DNA from: Terriglobia bacterium
GTDB lineage: Bacteria; Acidobacteriota; Terriglobia; Bryobacterales; Bryobacteraceae
DNA: 48,046 bases
NCBI GenBank assembly: GCA_020073365.1
Contig: JAIQFL010000039.1
Span: 1 to 48,046 of the forward strand
Direction: 5' to 3'
Positions 35,261 through 42,758 of this stretch are shown piece by piece. A program made the translations under genes and the position numbers. Positions within the stretch are counted from its first letter, which is position 1. Each line of letters opens with the position of its first letter. Below the pieces are notes generated by a model that saw only the letters and a list, made by a program, of their open reading frames with translations, did not search any database and was not told the DNA's origin.

Positions 35261-36031
35261 TCAGCTTACCGCTTTGCTGCTGAACTTCTTCAGTCCCACC
35301 ACCAGGAGCACCAGGTCGAATGCCAGCAGCGCTCCGAGAATCAGCGGGATTGGAATGTGCGGCACCTGCGGCGCCAGCGTGCCCCGCAGACCTTCGCTGG
35401 CGTAGACCAGCGGGTTGATGAGCACCGCGTATTGCAGGCCCGGAAAGGAGGCCAGGGCGCTCCAGGGATAGTACGCGCAGCCGAACATCATCATGGGCGC
35501 GATCACCATGCTGAACATCAGGCCGATCTGCGTCTGGCCGATGCTGCAGCCGAGCGCCAGCCCGCCCGCCGCGGAAAGCAGCGCTACCAGCAGGCACACC
35601 GCCGCGAATTCCAGCGGGTGGCTGAAGTTCATGGTCACGCCTTTGCCCATCACCAGCCACGCCGATGGAATCACCACCAGGCCTGAGACCATCGCCTGGA
35701 TCATCCCGGCAATGACCTTCTCCACGCCGAGCCAGTGCGTTTCCATGGGCGCCAGCAAGCGGTCTTCGATCTCGCGGGTGAACTGGAATTCCGAGATTAG
35801 CGGCATGGCAACGGCCCAGACGCCCGATAGCACCATGCTGATCGAGATGATGCCCGGCAGGAGCACGTTCTTGTAGCCCATCTGCACCATGCCGCTGGTG
35901 GTCAGGATGCGCCCGAACACGAAGGTGAGGAGCATAGGCTGCAGCAGGTTCTGCACGAGTGTGGGAATCAGGTTGCGGCGAGCCACATGCCCGTCACGCG
36001 AAAGCATGGCGTAGAAAGTTTTCCAGTTCAA
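35261..36031 (-). CDS. ABC-2 type transporter permease
   Basis: 256 residues with six membrane segments and the ABC-2 signature near the N-terminus (MLSRDGHVARRNLIPTLVQN, LQPMLLTFVFGRILTTSG) and centre (EIEDRLLAPMETHWLGVEKV). Its ATG overlaps the ATPase stop by 4 bp. With that ATPase it forms a DrrAB-type exporter of drugs, lipids or polysaccharides; the substrate is not readable. Confidence 0.9.
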   Translation of the reverse strand: MNWKTFYAMLSRDGHVARRNLIPTLVQNLLQPMLLTFVFGRILTTSGMVQMGYKNVLLPGIISISMVLSGVWAVAMPLISEFQFTREIEDRLLAPMETHWLGVEKVIAGMIQAMVSGLVVIPSAWLVMGKGVTMNFSHPLEFAAVCLLVALLSAAGGLALGCSIGQTQIGLMFSMVIAPMMMFGCAYYPWSALASFPGLQYAVLINPLVYASEGLRGTLAPQVPHIPIPLILGALLAFDLVLLVVGLKKFSSKAVS

Positions 36032-37056
36032 TCGCGCAAACTCCTTCCGGTGTGATGCAGGAACAACGTTTCCAGGCTGGGTTCGGAGATATGCACGTCG
36101 CGCAGCTCCACACCCGCGGCCTGGGCCGAATTCACGATTCCCGAGATGAGCGTTCCTCCGCGGTCGGCGTAGAGGTCGGTAGCGGTGCCGTCGGTCGCGC
36201 GCACCTCGCTGACGCCGGGCAGCGCTCGCAAATTGGTGAGCAGATCTTCAGGAGCGCGGTCGAAGCGCAGCCTCAGGAGATATCCGCCGGGAATCGAAGT
36301 CTTGAGCTCCAGCGGCGTGCCCTGGGCGATGATCTTACCGTGGTCGATAATGGCGAGGCGCTCGCATAAAGCGTCGGCCTCATCCATGTAATGGGTGGTC
36401 AGCACGATGGTCTTGCCCAGGCGGTGGTAGTCGCGAATCACGTCCCAAAGCAGGAGGCGCGTCTGGGGATCGAGGCCGGCCGAAGGCTCATCGAGGAACA
36501 GCACTTCGGGATCATGCATCATGGCGCGGGCAATGGAGAGGCGCTGCATCATGCCTCCCGAGAACGTGCGGACCATGTGATCGGCGCGGTCTGTCAGCTT
36601 GAACTTCTCGAGCAGATCATCAGCGCGCCGAGTGCGCTCGCGGGTGCTCTGGCCGAAGTAGGCGCCGTGAAACAGGAGGATCTCGCGCGCGGTGAGGGCG
36701 AAATCCAGGTTGGGCCGTTGCGGCACCACGCCGATCAGGAGCTTGGCGTGCACCTGCTGCCGCCAGACGTCGAACTCGCCGATGAAGGCGCGGCCGCTGG
36801 TGGGCTGGGTGCGGGTGGTGAGGATCCCGATGGTGGTCGATTTGCCCGCGCCGTTGGGCCCCAGAAGTCCGAAGATTTCGCCGGGGCGGATTTCCAGGGA
36901 AACGTTGTCCAACGCCACTACTTCGAACTTCTTTTTCTTTTCCTTGGGGCCGCCGGAGCGAGCCGCCGTGAACGCAAACCCGCCGCCGCGCGCGGCCGAG
37001 GGCGGAGGCGAGTCGTAGACTTTACGAAGTTCCTCGATTCGGATGCCAATTCCCAT
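36028..37056 (-). CDS. ABC transporter ATP-binding protein (DrrA type)
   Basis: 342 residues. Walker A is LLGPNGAGKSTTIGIL, the ABC signature FSGGMMQRLSIARAM, Walker B LFLDEPSAGLDPQTR and the switch His is in IVLTTHYMDEADAL. An unusual Gly/Pro/Lys-rich insert near residues 18-42 (around GGPKEKKKKFE) sits before the first strand. The C-terminal ~100 residues are the extra domain of daunorubicin-resistance type ATPases. GGAGGGG precedes the ATG and a TATACT -10 lies at 37109-37114 (minus strand). The PadR gene upstream probably controls the pair. Confidence 0.93.
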   Translation of the reverse strand: MGIGIRIEELRKVYDSPPPSAARGGGFAFTAARSGGPKEKKKKFEVVALDNVSLEIRPGEIFGLLGPNGAGKSTTIGILTTRTQPTSGRAFIGEFDVWRQQVHAKLLIGVVPQRPNLDFALTAREILLFHGAYFGQSTRERTRRADDLLEKFKLTDRADHMVRTFSGGMMQRLSIARAMMHDPEVLFLDEPSAGLDPQTRLLLWDVIRDYHRLGKTIVLTTHYMDEADALCERLAIIDHGKIIAQGTPLELKTSIPGGYLLRLRFDRAPEDLLTNLRALPGVSEVRATDGTATDLYADRGGTLISGIVNSAQAAGVELRDVHISEPSLETLFLHHTGRSLRD

Positions 37057-37177
37057 CGGTGTTCAATCCCCTCCAGATATGCCGTGCAATAGCAGGACGA
37101 TTCAGATGAGTATAACAATACCGGGGCCTCACAAACTGTTAGCGCGTTTATGCGGTAGCCGCACGATTTCGGACCAT

Positions 37178-37708
37178 TTAGAGCCGGTCCAACTCCTGGC
37201 GGGCGCGGTCCAGAACCTCTCGAACCCGCTCCTCGCCGCCACTCTTGCTGCTGTTGCGAGCGGCCGCTCCCCAGGCGGCTTTGCCCAGAGCCATCAGCGG
37301 TTTCATGACCGACATGGTATCGGGCTTCATGTATTGTCCCCATTCTTCCCATTTCTCGGCGCGCTGCCAGATGCGCTTGACGGTTTCGGGGTCTTTGGCG
37401 AGTTCGAGTTTGCCGGCCTCCGTGATAGTGTAGACCCGCTTGCCATTCTGCTGGAGAGATTGAATGAGGTCTTCATCTTCGAGTTGTTGCAGGGTGGGGT
37501 AGATGCTGCCGGCGCTGGCGCGGTACAGGCCGCCCGAGCGCTCCTCCAGCTCCTTCATGACCTGGTAGCCGTGTTTGGGACCCTCGTCGAGCAGGGAGAG
37601 GATCGCGAGCCGGACTTCGCCGGATTCGAAAAAGCGGGCGCGTCCGCCGAAGGCCATACCGACCCAGGGCCAGGCGCCGCCAGAGGATGTAAACCAATCT
37701 TTGCTCAT
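37178..37708 (-). CDS. PadR-family transcriptional regulator
   Basis: 176 residues. The winged helix is VRLAILSLLDEGPKHGYQVM, then GSIYPTLQQLEDEDLIQSLQ and GKRVYTITEAGKLEL, all diagnostic of PadR, followed by a helical dimerisation tail (Vir_act_alpha_C type). It begins with a Gly/Phe-rich leader as in many acidobacterial PadR proteins. It stands upstream of the ABC exporter on the same strand and most likely represses that operon and itself until a drug or lipid ligand binds. An 8-bp inverted repeat abuts its start codon. Confidence 0.92.
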   Translation of the reverse strand: MSKDWFTSSGGAWPWVGMAFGGRARFFESGEVRLAILSLLDEGPKHGYQVMKELEERSGGLYRASAGSIYPTLQQLEDEDLIQSLQQNGKRVYTITEAGKLELAKDPETVKRIWQRAEKWEEWGQYMKPDTMSVMKPLMALGKAAWGAAARNSSKSGGEERVREVLDRARQELDRL

Positions 37709-37728
37709 GATATATCTTACGATACATC
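37709..37728. promoter_or_regulatory. Probable PadR operator
   Basis: GATATATC-TTAC-GATACATC is an 8-bp inverted repeat with one mismatch and a 4-bp spacer, directly before the padR start codon. AT-rich dyads of the form ATGT...ACAT are usual for PadR binding. Autoregulation is inferred from position. Confidence 0.5.
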
Positions 37729-37914
37729 AAAAGCTATATCGGCGCAAGGGTTTTTTGGGGTGGCGGTCCGTGCCAATAGCTGCGGGCACTGGCGTCCGAT
37801 GCCGGACTCGGAAAAAATGGAGGCAGGGAGCCGCGTAAAAAGTGCCTGTTGGCCGATGGTGCCAAATCGTCCCGTATGTCTTCAGATTCTTGATGCTGAA
37901 TGAGTTGCAGGCGA

Positions 37915-37930
37915 TGGCAAACGAGATGCC
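37915..37930 (+). promoter_or_regulatory. Sigma-54-like promoter of the sortase operon
   Basis: TGGCAAACGAGATGCC keeps the GG and GC of the -24/-12 elements at the right spacing (consensus TGGCAC-N5-TTGCW), with weaker flanking bases. It lies about 75 bp before the ATG at 38004. The stretch 37731-38003 has no gene; a minus-strand frame in it looks spurious. Confidence 0.35.
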
Positions 37931-38003
37931 TTGTAAGTGGTCAACCGAGTCATTTGGACCTCGGGATGGCATTCTGATCTAAGTCAGGAAAGGAACCAGT
38001 TCC

Positions 38004-38747
38004 ATGAAGTCGCATTCACTGTTCAGCGTGCGGATGTTGGTCACCACGCTTTGTGCTATTGGGATCGCCACGGGAGTTGTGGTATTCCGTGCTCAGGCGG
38101 ACCAATGGGACAAGCGAACCATTCTCACTGTGAACCAACCAATCCAGGTCAGGGACACCTATCTGCCGGCGGGCCAGTATGTGCTCAAGCTCCTCAACTC
38201 GAATTCGGACCGGCACATCGTGCAGATTTTCAATGGCGATCAAAGCCACCTCATCGATACCGTTCTGGCGATTAACAATTACCGGTTGGAACCGACCGGC
38301 CACTCACAGTTCATGTTTTGGGAGACGCCTCCCGGCACCGCCAAGGCCTTGCGTGCGTGGTTTTATCCCGGCGACAACTATGGCCAGGAATTCCCCTACC
38401 CCAAGCACTTGCAGCGGATAGAGACGGCGTCGGTAACGTCCGCTCCTGCTCCGGTACCATCGGCGGCTGCGCCTTCCCGGGAGACGGTTGCGCCTCGCCA
38501 GGAGGAAACTCCCGCTCCAGTTCCAGCACAACCTCAGGCAGCGGCGCAGGAACCTCAACCGGAGAGACCGGTCGAGGTGGCTCAGGCCGCTCCGCCTCCA
38601 ACTCCGGCGCCTCAACCCCCGGCGCAACAACCGGAACCAGCGCCTGAGAGACTGCCCAAGACCGGCAGCCCTTATCCCGTGATCGGGCTTGCCGGCCTGG
38701 TCTCGCTAGCTCTATATGGCTTGCTGCGGCTTAAAATAATGGTGTAA
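38004..38747 (+). CDS. LPXTG-anchored surface protein (sortase substrate)
   Basis: 247 residues. An N-terminal signal/membrane segment (VRMLVTTLCAIGIATGVVVF) is followed by a globular domain, residues ~33-130 (VNQPIQVRDTYLPAGQYVLK...WFYPGD). Next is an 80-residue disordered linker of Pro, Ala, Glu and Gln. The end is a complete cell-wall sorting signal: LPKTG at 217-221, a hydrophobic segment (YPVIGLAGLVSLALYGLL) and a short basic tail. AGGAAAGGAA precedes the ATG. The sortase of the same operon is the obvious processing enzyme. What such a signal is attached to in a Gram-negative-type envelope is not known from the sequence. Confidence 0.85.
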   Translation: MKSHSLFSVRMLVTTLCAIGIATGVVVFRAQADQWDKRTILTVNQPIQVRDTYLPAGQYVLKLLNSNSDRHIVQIFNGDQSHLIDTVLAINNYRLEPTGHSQFMFWETPPGTAKALRAWFYPGDNYGQEFPYPKHLQRIETASVTSAPAPVPSAAAPSRETVAPRQEETPAPVPAQPQAAAQEPQPERPVEVAQAAPPPTPAPQPPAQQPEPAPERLPKTGSPYPVIGLAGLVSLALYGLLRLKIMV

Positions 38748-38764
38748 GTTCCATCGCTGCGGAC

Positions 38765-38828
38765 AGACCAATGAAACAGCGCTTCGCAATTCGAAACCTG
38801 TTGATTGCGAGCGCTGTTTCATTGGTTT
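38765..38828 (+). promoter_or_regulatory. Long hairpin covering the start codon of the VWFA gene
   Basis: The left arm (38768-38790) and right arm (38804-38825) are complementary over 22 pairs with one bulged T; the loop is 13 nt, and two or three weaker pairs extend it outward. The ATG of the VWFA gene (38771-38773) is inside the left arm. In RNA this should hide the start codon unless the upstream gene is being translated or a factor opens it. Confidence 0.8.
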
Positions 38829-39718
38829 CCGGCCTGTTCGCCGGGCTCCAAAAAGAGGACCAATCGGACTTCACGATCCGCAGCGATGTGCGCCTGGTGC
38901 TCCTGGATGTGAGCGTGAAAGATCGCGAAGGCGGTTTTGTATCGGGCCTCGCCCAGGACAACTTCAGCGTCTTCGAAAACGGCCGGCCGCAGAAGATTAC
39001 CGTTTTCGCCAATGACGATCTTCCAGTAACGGTGGGAATCCTGGTGGATGAGAGTTTCAGCATGAGGGCGAAGCGGGATGATGTTCTCACGGCGGCCCAG
39101 ACCTTCATTGAAGAGAGCAATCCCCGTGATGAGATCTTCGTTCTCAACTTCAACGATCGCGTGACGCGCGGGCTGCCGGGACCGGCGCTGTTTTCCGACA
39201 ACATTCAGCAATTGCGGTCGGCTCTCCAGCGGGGCGTTCCTCAGGGCAAGACCGCTCTGAACGATGCGATTGTAGACGGCCTGAAGCAACTGGAACTCGG
39301 TAGACGCGACAAGAAGACGCTCATCGTTATCAGCGATGGCGGAGACAACGCCAGTGAGCACGGGCGCGCGGACATGCTCGGTCTGGTTGAGAAGAGCACC
39401 GCTACTATCTATACCATCGGGTTATACGACGCCGAGGATCCGGACCGCAACCCGGGCATCCTGAAGGAGCTTGCCAGGATCAGCGGCGGCGAGGCCTATT
39501 TTCCGGCGGACCCCTCGGGAATGGTGCCCGTCTGCCGCCGTATCGCCAAGGACATCAGGGCGCGCTACACATTGGGTTATCTCCCTCCGGCGGAGAACGG
39601 TCCCGGCTCGCTGCGGCATGTTCGGGTCCGTGCCGTGGCGGCAGACCGTGCCAGATTAGTCGCCCGCACGCGTACCAGTTATCGCTATGACGAGGTCAAG
39701 AAGCAGGAGAAAAAGTAG
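38771..39718 (+). CDS. VWFA-domain protein of the acidobacterial type
   Basis: 315 residues. A short hydrophobic leader (NLLIASAVSLVSGLFAGL) is followed by VRLVLLDVSVKDREGGFVSG and NFSVFENGRPQKITVF, the N-terminal module of the acidobacterial VWFA-related family. The von Willebrand A domain has its MIDAS in VGILVDESFSMRAKR (D93-x-S-x-S97), then GKTALNDAIVDGL and LIVISDGGDN. Such domains bind proteins through a metal ion. It lies 23 bp after the LPKTG gene and overlaps the sortase gene, so it probably acts at the surface with them. No sorting signal is present in it. Confidence 0.9.
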   Translation: MKQRFAIRNLLIASAVSLVSGLFAGLQKEDQSDFTIRSDVRLVLLDVSVKDREGGFVSGLAQDNFSVFENGRPQKITVFANDDLPVTVGILVDESFSMRAKRDDVLTAAQTFIEESNPRDEIFVLNFNDRVTRGLPGPALFSDNIQQLRSALQRGVPQGKTALNDAIVDGLKQLELGRRDKKTLIVISDGGDNASEHGRADMLGLVEKSTATIYTIGLYDAEDPDRNPGILKELARISGGEAYFPADPSGMVPVCRRIAKDIRARYTLGYLPPAENGPGSLRHVRVRAVAADRARLVARTRTSYRYDEVKKQEKK

Positions 39719-40952
39719 GATTCGGCGGTGGACGGAACGCTGCCTGCTCCTAGTGGGCTTGGTGGGTCTGGGTATTTGGGCGTGGTCCCTCGCGCGCACC
39801 AAGGTCTACCAGGATTGGGAGAACTGGGCCTTTGACCGTGAGATCCGAGGGGAACGTGCAACCATCGGCGGGTACGTGGCGGAAAAGGGGGCAGAAGTCC
39901 GCGGGCGCATACATTCCTGGTTCAGTATGCCGCCGGCGCCCCAGCCTGTCATTGCCCGTCCCAATGCCGGGCAGCCGCCGAGCCCTCAGCCAGGCCCGCA
40001 GCCCATCCTTGAGCCGAATGGTCTCGTCGGCCGCCTTGCGATTCCACGGCTGCATCTGAGCGCGATGGTTCGTGAGGGGACTGGTGAAGATACCCTCGAC
40101 CTGTCGCTAGGCCACGTTCCGCACACGGCATTGCCCGGGCAGGACGGAAACGTTGCCGTGGCGGGCCACCGCGACACGATTTTTCGCGGCCTTCGAGGAA
40201 TCCACGAGAACGACCTGATCCACTTTGAAACACTTGGCGGTAACTACGTCTACCAGGTTGAAACTACTCAGATCGTGAAACCGCAAGACGTGGGCGTACT
40301 AAAGGCGGGCGAGCACCCCGAGCTTACTCTCATCACCTGTTATCCGTTCTATTACGTCGGCTCCGCTCCCGACCGTTTCATTGTGAAGGCTCGCCAGGTG
40401 TCTCAGGATGGCGTGGAAAACAGCTCCCTCCAGGCACCGCAGAAGACGCAGCCGTCCGATCAGGCCGTCACTGAACGCCCGGAGGCGGTTCAACAAGAGG
40501 CCGAAAGCCCGCCGGCGGCTCAGCAGGGCGCCGAAACCCCACCGGCCCCTCGCCAATCGCTGGCCCTTCGCCAATCGCCGGCAGTTCGCCATTCAGCGTT
40601 GAATCGTGCGACTCGGGCTGCGCGCGGATCGAGGGGCGTTGAGGACCCTTCCGCGGCCAGAAAAGTGGCCTTCTCGCTAAGCGCGAACCACAGCCGGGAA
40701 TTGGCCCCGGGAATCTCCTTCGGCCTGGACCGAACCGATGTAGCCCACCACCGTGTGGACGGTTGGATGTGGGTGATGCCCGAACGCAGGACCATCTGGC
40801 TCCATGACCACAGCGCGCGACAGCCTGTGATCTTCTACGGTTCCCGGGATGGCCGCAGGCGCGAGTTGGTGATCACGGGCGTCACGAAATACTCCGTGGC
40901 CGGCTACCTCGTGCTTGCCGAGGCTCCCCATCGCAAAGCCACGTTCAGATAG
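39687..40952 (+). CDS. Sortase with C-terminal extension
   Basis: A membrane-bound transpeptidase of 421 residues: basic start, membrane segment ~18-36, Pro-rich linker, sortase domain ~112-238. The catalytic triad is complete: His161 (AGHRDTIFRGL), Cys218 (LITCYPFYYVG) and Arg230 (SAPDRFIVKA). The TCYPF-x-Y-x-G-x-AP-x-RF pattern suits class D-like sortases. After a Gln/Pro/Ala linker (~245-320), a second domain (~325-421, including DGWMWVMPERRTIWLHDHS) has no counterpart I know in sortases. The start ATG is within the VWFA gene (32-bp overlap). It should cleave LPKTG in the product of the 38004 gene. Confidence 0.88.
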   Translation: MTRSRSRRKSRIRRWTERCLLLVGLVGLGIWAWSLARTKVYQDWENWAFDREIRGERATIGGYVAEKGAEVRGRIHSWFSMPPAPQPVIARPNAGQPPSPQPGPQPILEPNGLVGRLAIPRLHLSAMVREGTGEDTLDLSLGHVPHTALPGQDGNVAVAGHRDTIFRGLRGIHENDLIHFETLGGNYVYQVETTQIVKPQDVGVLKAGEHPELTLITCYPFYYVGSAPDRFIVKARQVSQDGVENSSLQAPQKTQPSDQAVTERPEAVQQEAESPPAAQQGAETPPAPRQSLALRQSPAVRHSALNRATRAARGSRGVEDPSAARKVAFSLSANHSRELAPGISFGLDRTDVAHHRVDGWMWVMPERRTIWLHDHSARQPVIFYGSRDGRRRELVITGVTKYSVAGYLVLAEAPHRKATFR

Positions 40953-40985
40953 CGTTACGAGTCAGACAGCCATTCACACTTCGAC

Positions 40986-41219
40986 TCATTCAAACCGCAG
41001 CGCCGTGGGCGGATCGATTCTGGTCGCTCGCCGCGCCGGAATCCAACAGGCGCACTGCGCGACCGCAAGCAGGAGCATCGCCACACCGCCCATGGTAACC
41101 GGATCGTTCGATGCCACCCCGTACAACTGGCTCGCAATCAGACGGCCGGTGAACAGCGCGCAGACCAGGCCTACCCCCAGACCGGCGGCCACTGGGACCA
41201 TCCCTTGGCGCACGACCAT
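40986..41219 (-). pseudogene. C-terminal remnant of a MacB/ADOP-type ABC permease
   Basis: 77 codons ending TRIDPPTALRFE. The sequence VPVAAGLGVGLVCALFTGRL, then GGVAMLLLAVAQCACWIPAR with ARRATRIDPPTALR, is the last two membrane helices and closing motif of FtsX-like permeases of the acidobacterial ADOP/MacB kind. The first several hundred residues are missing. Directly upstream the sequence becomes the AlbA_2 gene on the other strand, so the junction near 41220-41227 is a rearrangement point. Confidence 0.75.
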
Positions 41220-41226
41220 CGTGGCC

Positions 41227-41697
41227 GGCGAAAGCTCCACTGTCGAATTCAAGTCCTCGGTCCGCTGGGATATGCGTGAGAATCGCCTGAACGAGCCGCT
41301 GAAATACAGCGTCATCAAGACCGTCGCCGCATTCCTGAATTCCAACGGTGGCACGCTCCTCATCGGCGTCGACGACGAGCGCAAAGTCGTCGGCTTGAAA
41401 GGGGACTCCGGCCAATTCAAGAAGTCCGATTCCCGCGATGCATTCGAGAACTGGCTGACCACCCAATTCATCGAGCAGTTTGGAAAAACGGCATCGCGCC
41501 TGTATTCGCTCACGTTCCACAAAGTGGATGCTCAAGACGTCTGCCGGATCGAGGTGCAGCCCTCGCCCAGCCCCGTCTACGTCGCCGAGAAAGGCGGCAA
41601 GCCCGTCCAACTCTACATCCGAACAGGGAACGCAAGCCGGGCCGTAGACACTCGGGAGATTATCGAGTACTCACGTCATCGCTGGCCCCACGGCTAG
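41227..41697 (+). pseudogene. AlbA_2 (Schlafen-type) domain protein, 5'-truncated
   Basis: About 156 codons of family likeness: [20 protein letters not shown], then [20 protein letters not shown] and [17 protein letters not shown], followed by [20 protein letters not shown]. This is the Alba-2/Schlafen DNA- or nucleotide-binding domain found in putative transcriptional regulators. The likeness begins right at the junction with the permease remnant; the frame is open further up, but that part is antisense to the permease. A start at ATG 41272 would cut into the domain. It ends soon after the domain, which is usual for the short form. Whether it is expressed is unclear. Confidence 0.65.
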
Positions 41698-41774
41698 TTG
41701 TCTCGCGACAGGTACGCCGAAGTCGGCGATGGCAAGGCTGGATTGCAGGACTGAAAAGCAAGCCAACGCCGCGA

Positions 41775-42758
41775 TTGACTCCACCCCTCGAAAAGCGATA
41801 CAGTGGCCCGAACAGAGTGGGCACTTCGACCGAATCCATCCAGAGGAAGTTCACTGAGGCGCTCGACGATCTTGTCGCGCAGGTGAAACAGGATCGGTCT
41901 ATCCTGGCGGCCATCCTTTGCGGCAGCCTGTCGCACGATACCGTGTGGGCTAAGTCCGACATCGACCTGGCGCTGGTGACCATCGACGACAAGAAGGTGG
42001 AGACGTCGTCCCTGTCGCTCAACGCCGGCGGGGTCAACGTCCACGCGTTCCTGATGCCGCGCGCGGAGTTCCGTAAGACCGTCGAAGGCGCGGTCCGCAA
42101 CTCGTTCACGCATTCGCTGCTGGCCAAGGGGCGGCTGCTCTACACGCATGACGAGACCATCGCGGCCCTCTGCGCCAGGCTCCACGAGATCGGCGAGCGC
42201 GACACGCAGGTGCAGCTTCTGGCCGCGGCGACGCATGCGCTGTCTCCCATCGATAAGGCTCACAAATGGTTCGTCACGCGCGGCGACCTGTATTACACCG
42301 CGCTCTGGATTCTGTACGCAGCCACACCGTTGGCGCGGATCGAGGTGCTCGGCGCGCGCCTGCTGGCGGATCGCGAGGTGATCCCGCAGGCGATGAAGCT
42401 GAATCCGGCGTTCTTCTCGACCATCTATACCGGCATGCTGAATGCGAGGAAGACGCGGAAGAGCGTGGAGGCGGCCCTGGACGCGATCGACGGCTACCTG
42501 GCCGGGCGAGCGGCCATACTGTTCCTGCCAGTGCTCGATCACCTGCGCGAGGTGGGCGAAGCGCGGTCGGCAACCGAGATCGAGAACTACTTCAAGCGAA
42601 ACTTCAACGTGGAGGGGGTGACCGCGGCGTGCGAGTACCTGGCCGACCAGGGGCTCCTCGGCAAGGCCTCGACGCCCGTCCTGCTCACCAAGAGGAGCAA
42701 CGTGATGGTGGAAGAACTGGCGTTCGTTTACGTGAGGGAAGAGCCGGATGACTTCTAG
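41775..42758 (+). CDS. Nucleotidyltransferase-domain protein
   Basis: 327 residues. The N-terminal domain has [20 protein letters not shown], the Gly-Ser...Asp-x-Asp signature of the MNT/Pol-beta nucleotidyltransferase fold. The rest is mostly helical ([20 protein letters not shown] onwards, a HEPN/substrate-domain-like region), with a winged-helix-like end ([20 protein letters not shown]). Such enzymes move a nucleotide to a small molecule or a protein; aminoglycoside-modifying and MNT toxin-antitoxin enzymes are relatives. The target is unknown. It overlaps uvrA by 11 bp, so the two are co-transcribed. Confidence 0.8.
   Translation: MTPPLEKRYSGPNRVGTSTESIQRKFTEALDDLVAQVKQDRSILAAILCGSLSHDTVWAKSDIDLALVTIDDKKVETSSLSLNAGGVNVHAFLMPRAEFRKTVEGAVRNSFTHSLLAKGRLLYTHDETIAALCARLHEIGERDTQVQLLAAATHALSPIDKAHKWFVTRGDLYYTALWILYAATPLARIEVLGARLLADREVIPQAMKLNPAFFSTIYTGMLNARKTRKSVEAALDAIDGYLAGRAAILFLPVLDHLREVGEARSATEIENYFKRNFNVEGVTAACEYLADQGLLGKASTPVLLTKRSNVMVEELAFVYVREEPDDF

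Noticed and set aside
37727..37972. Minus-strand frame of 81 codons upstream of the sortase operon
   Set aside because: No ribosome site or family likeness, and it overlaps the likely promoter region of the LPKTG gene.
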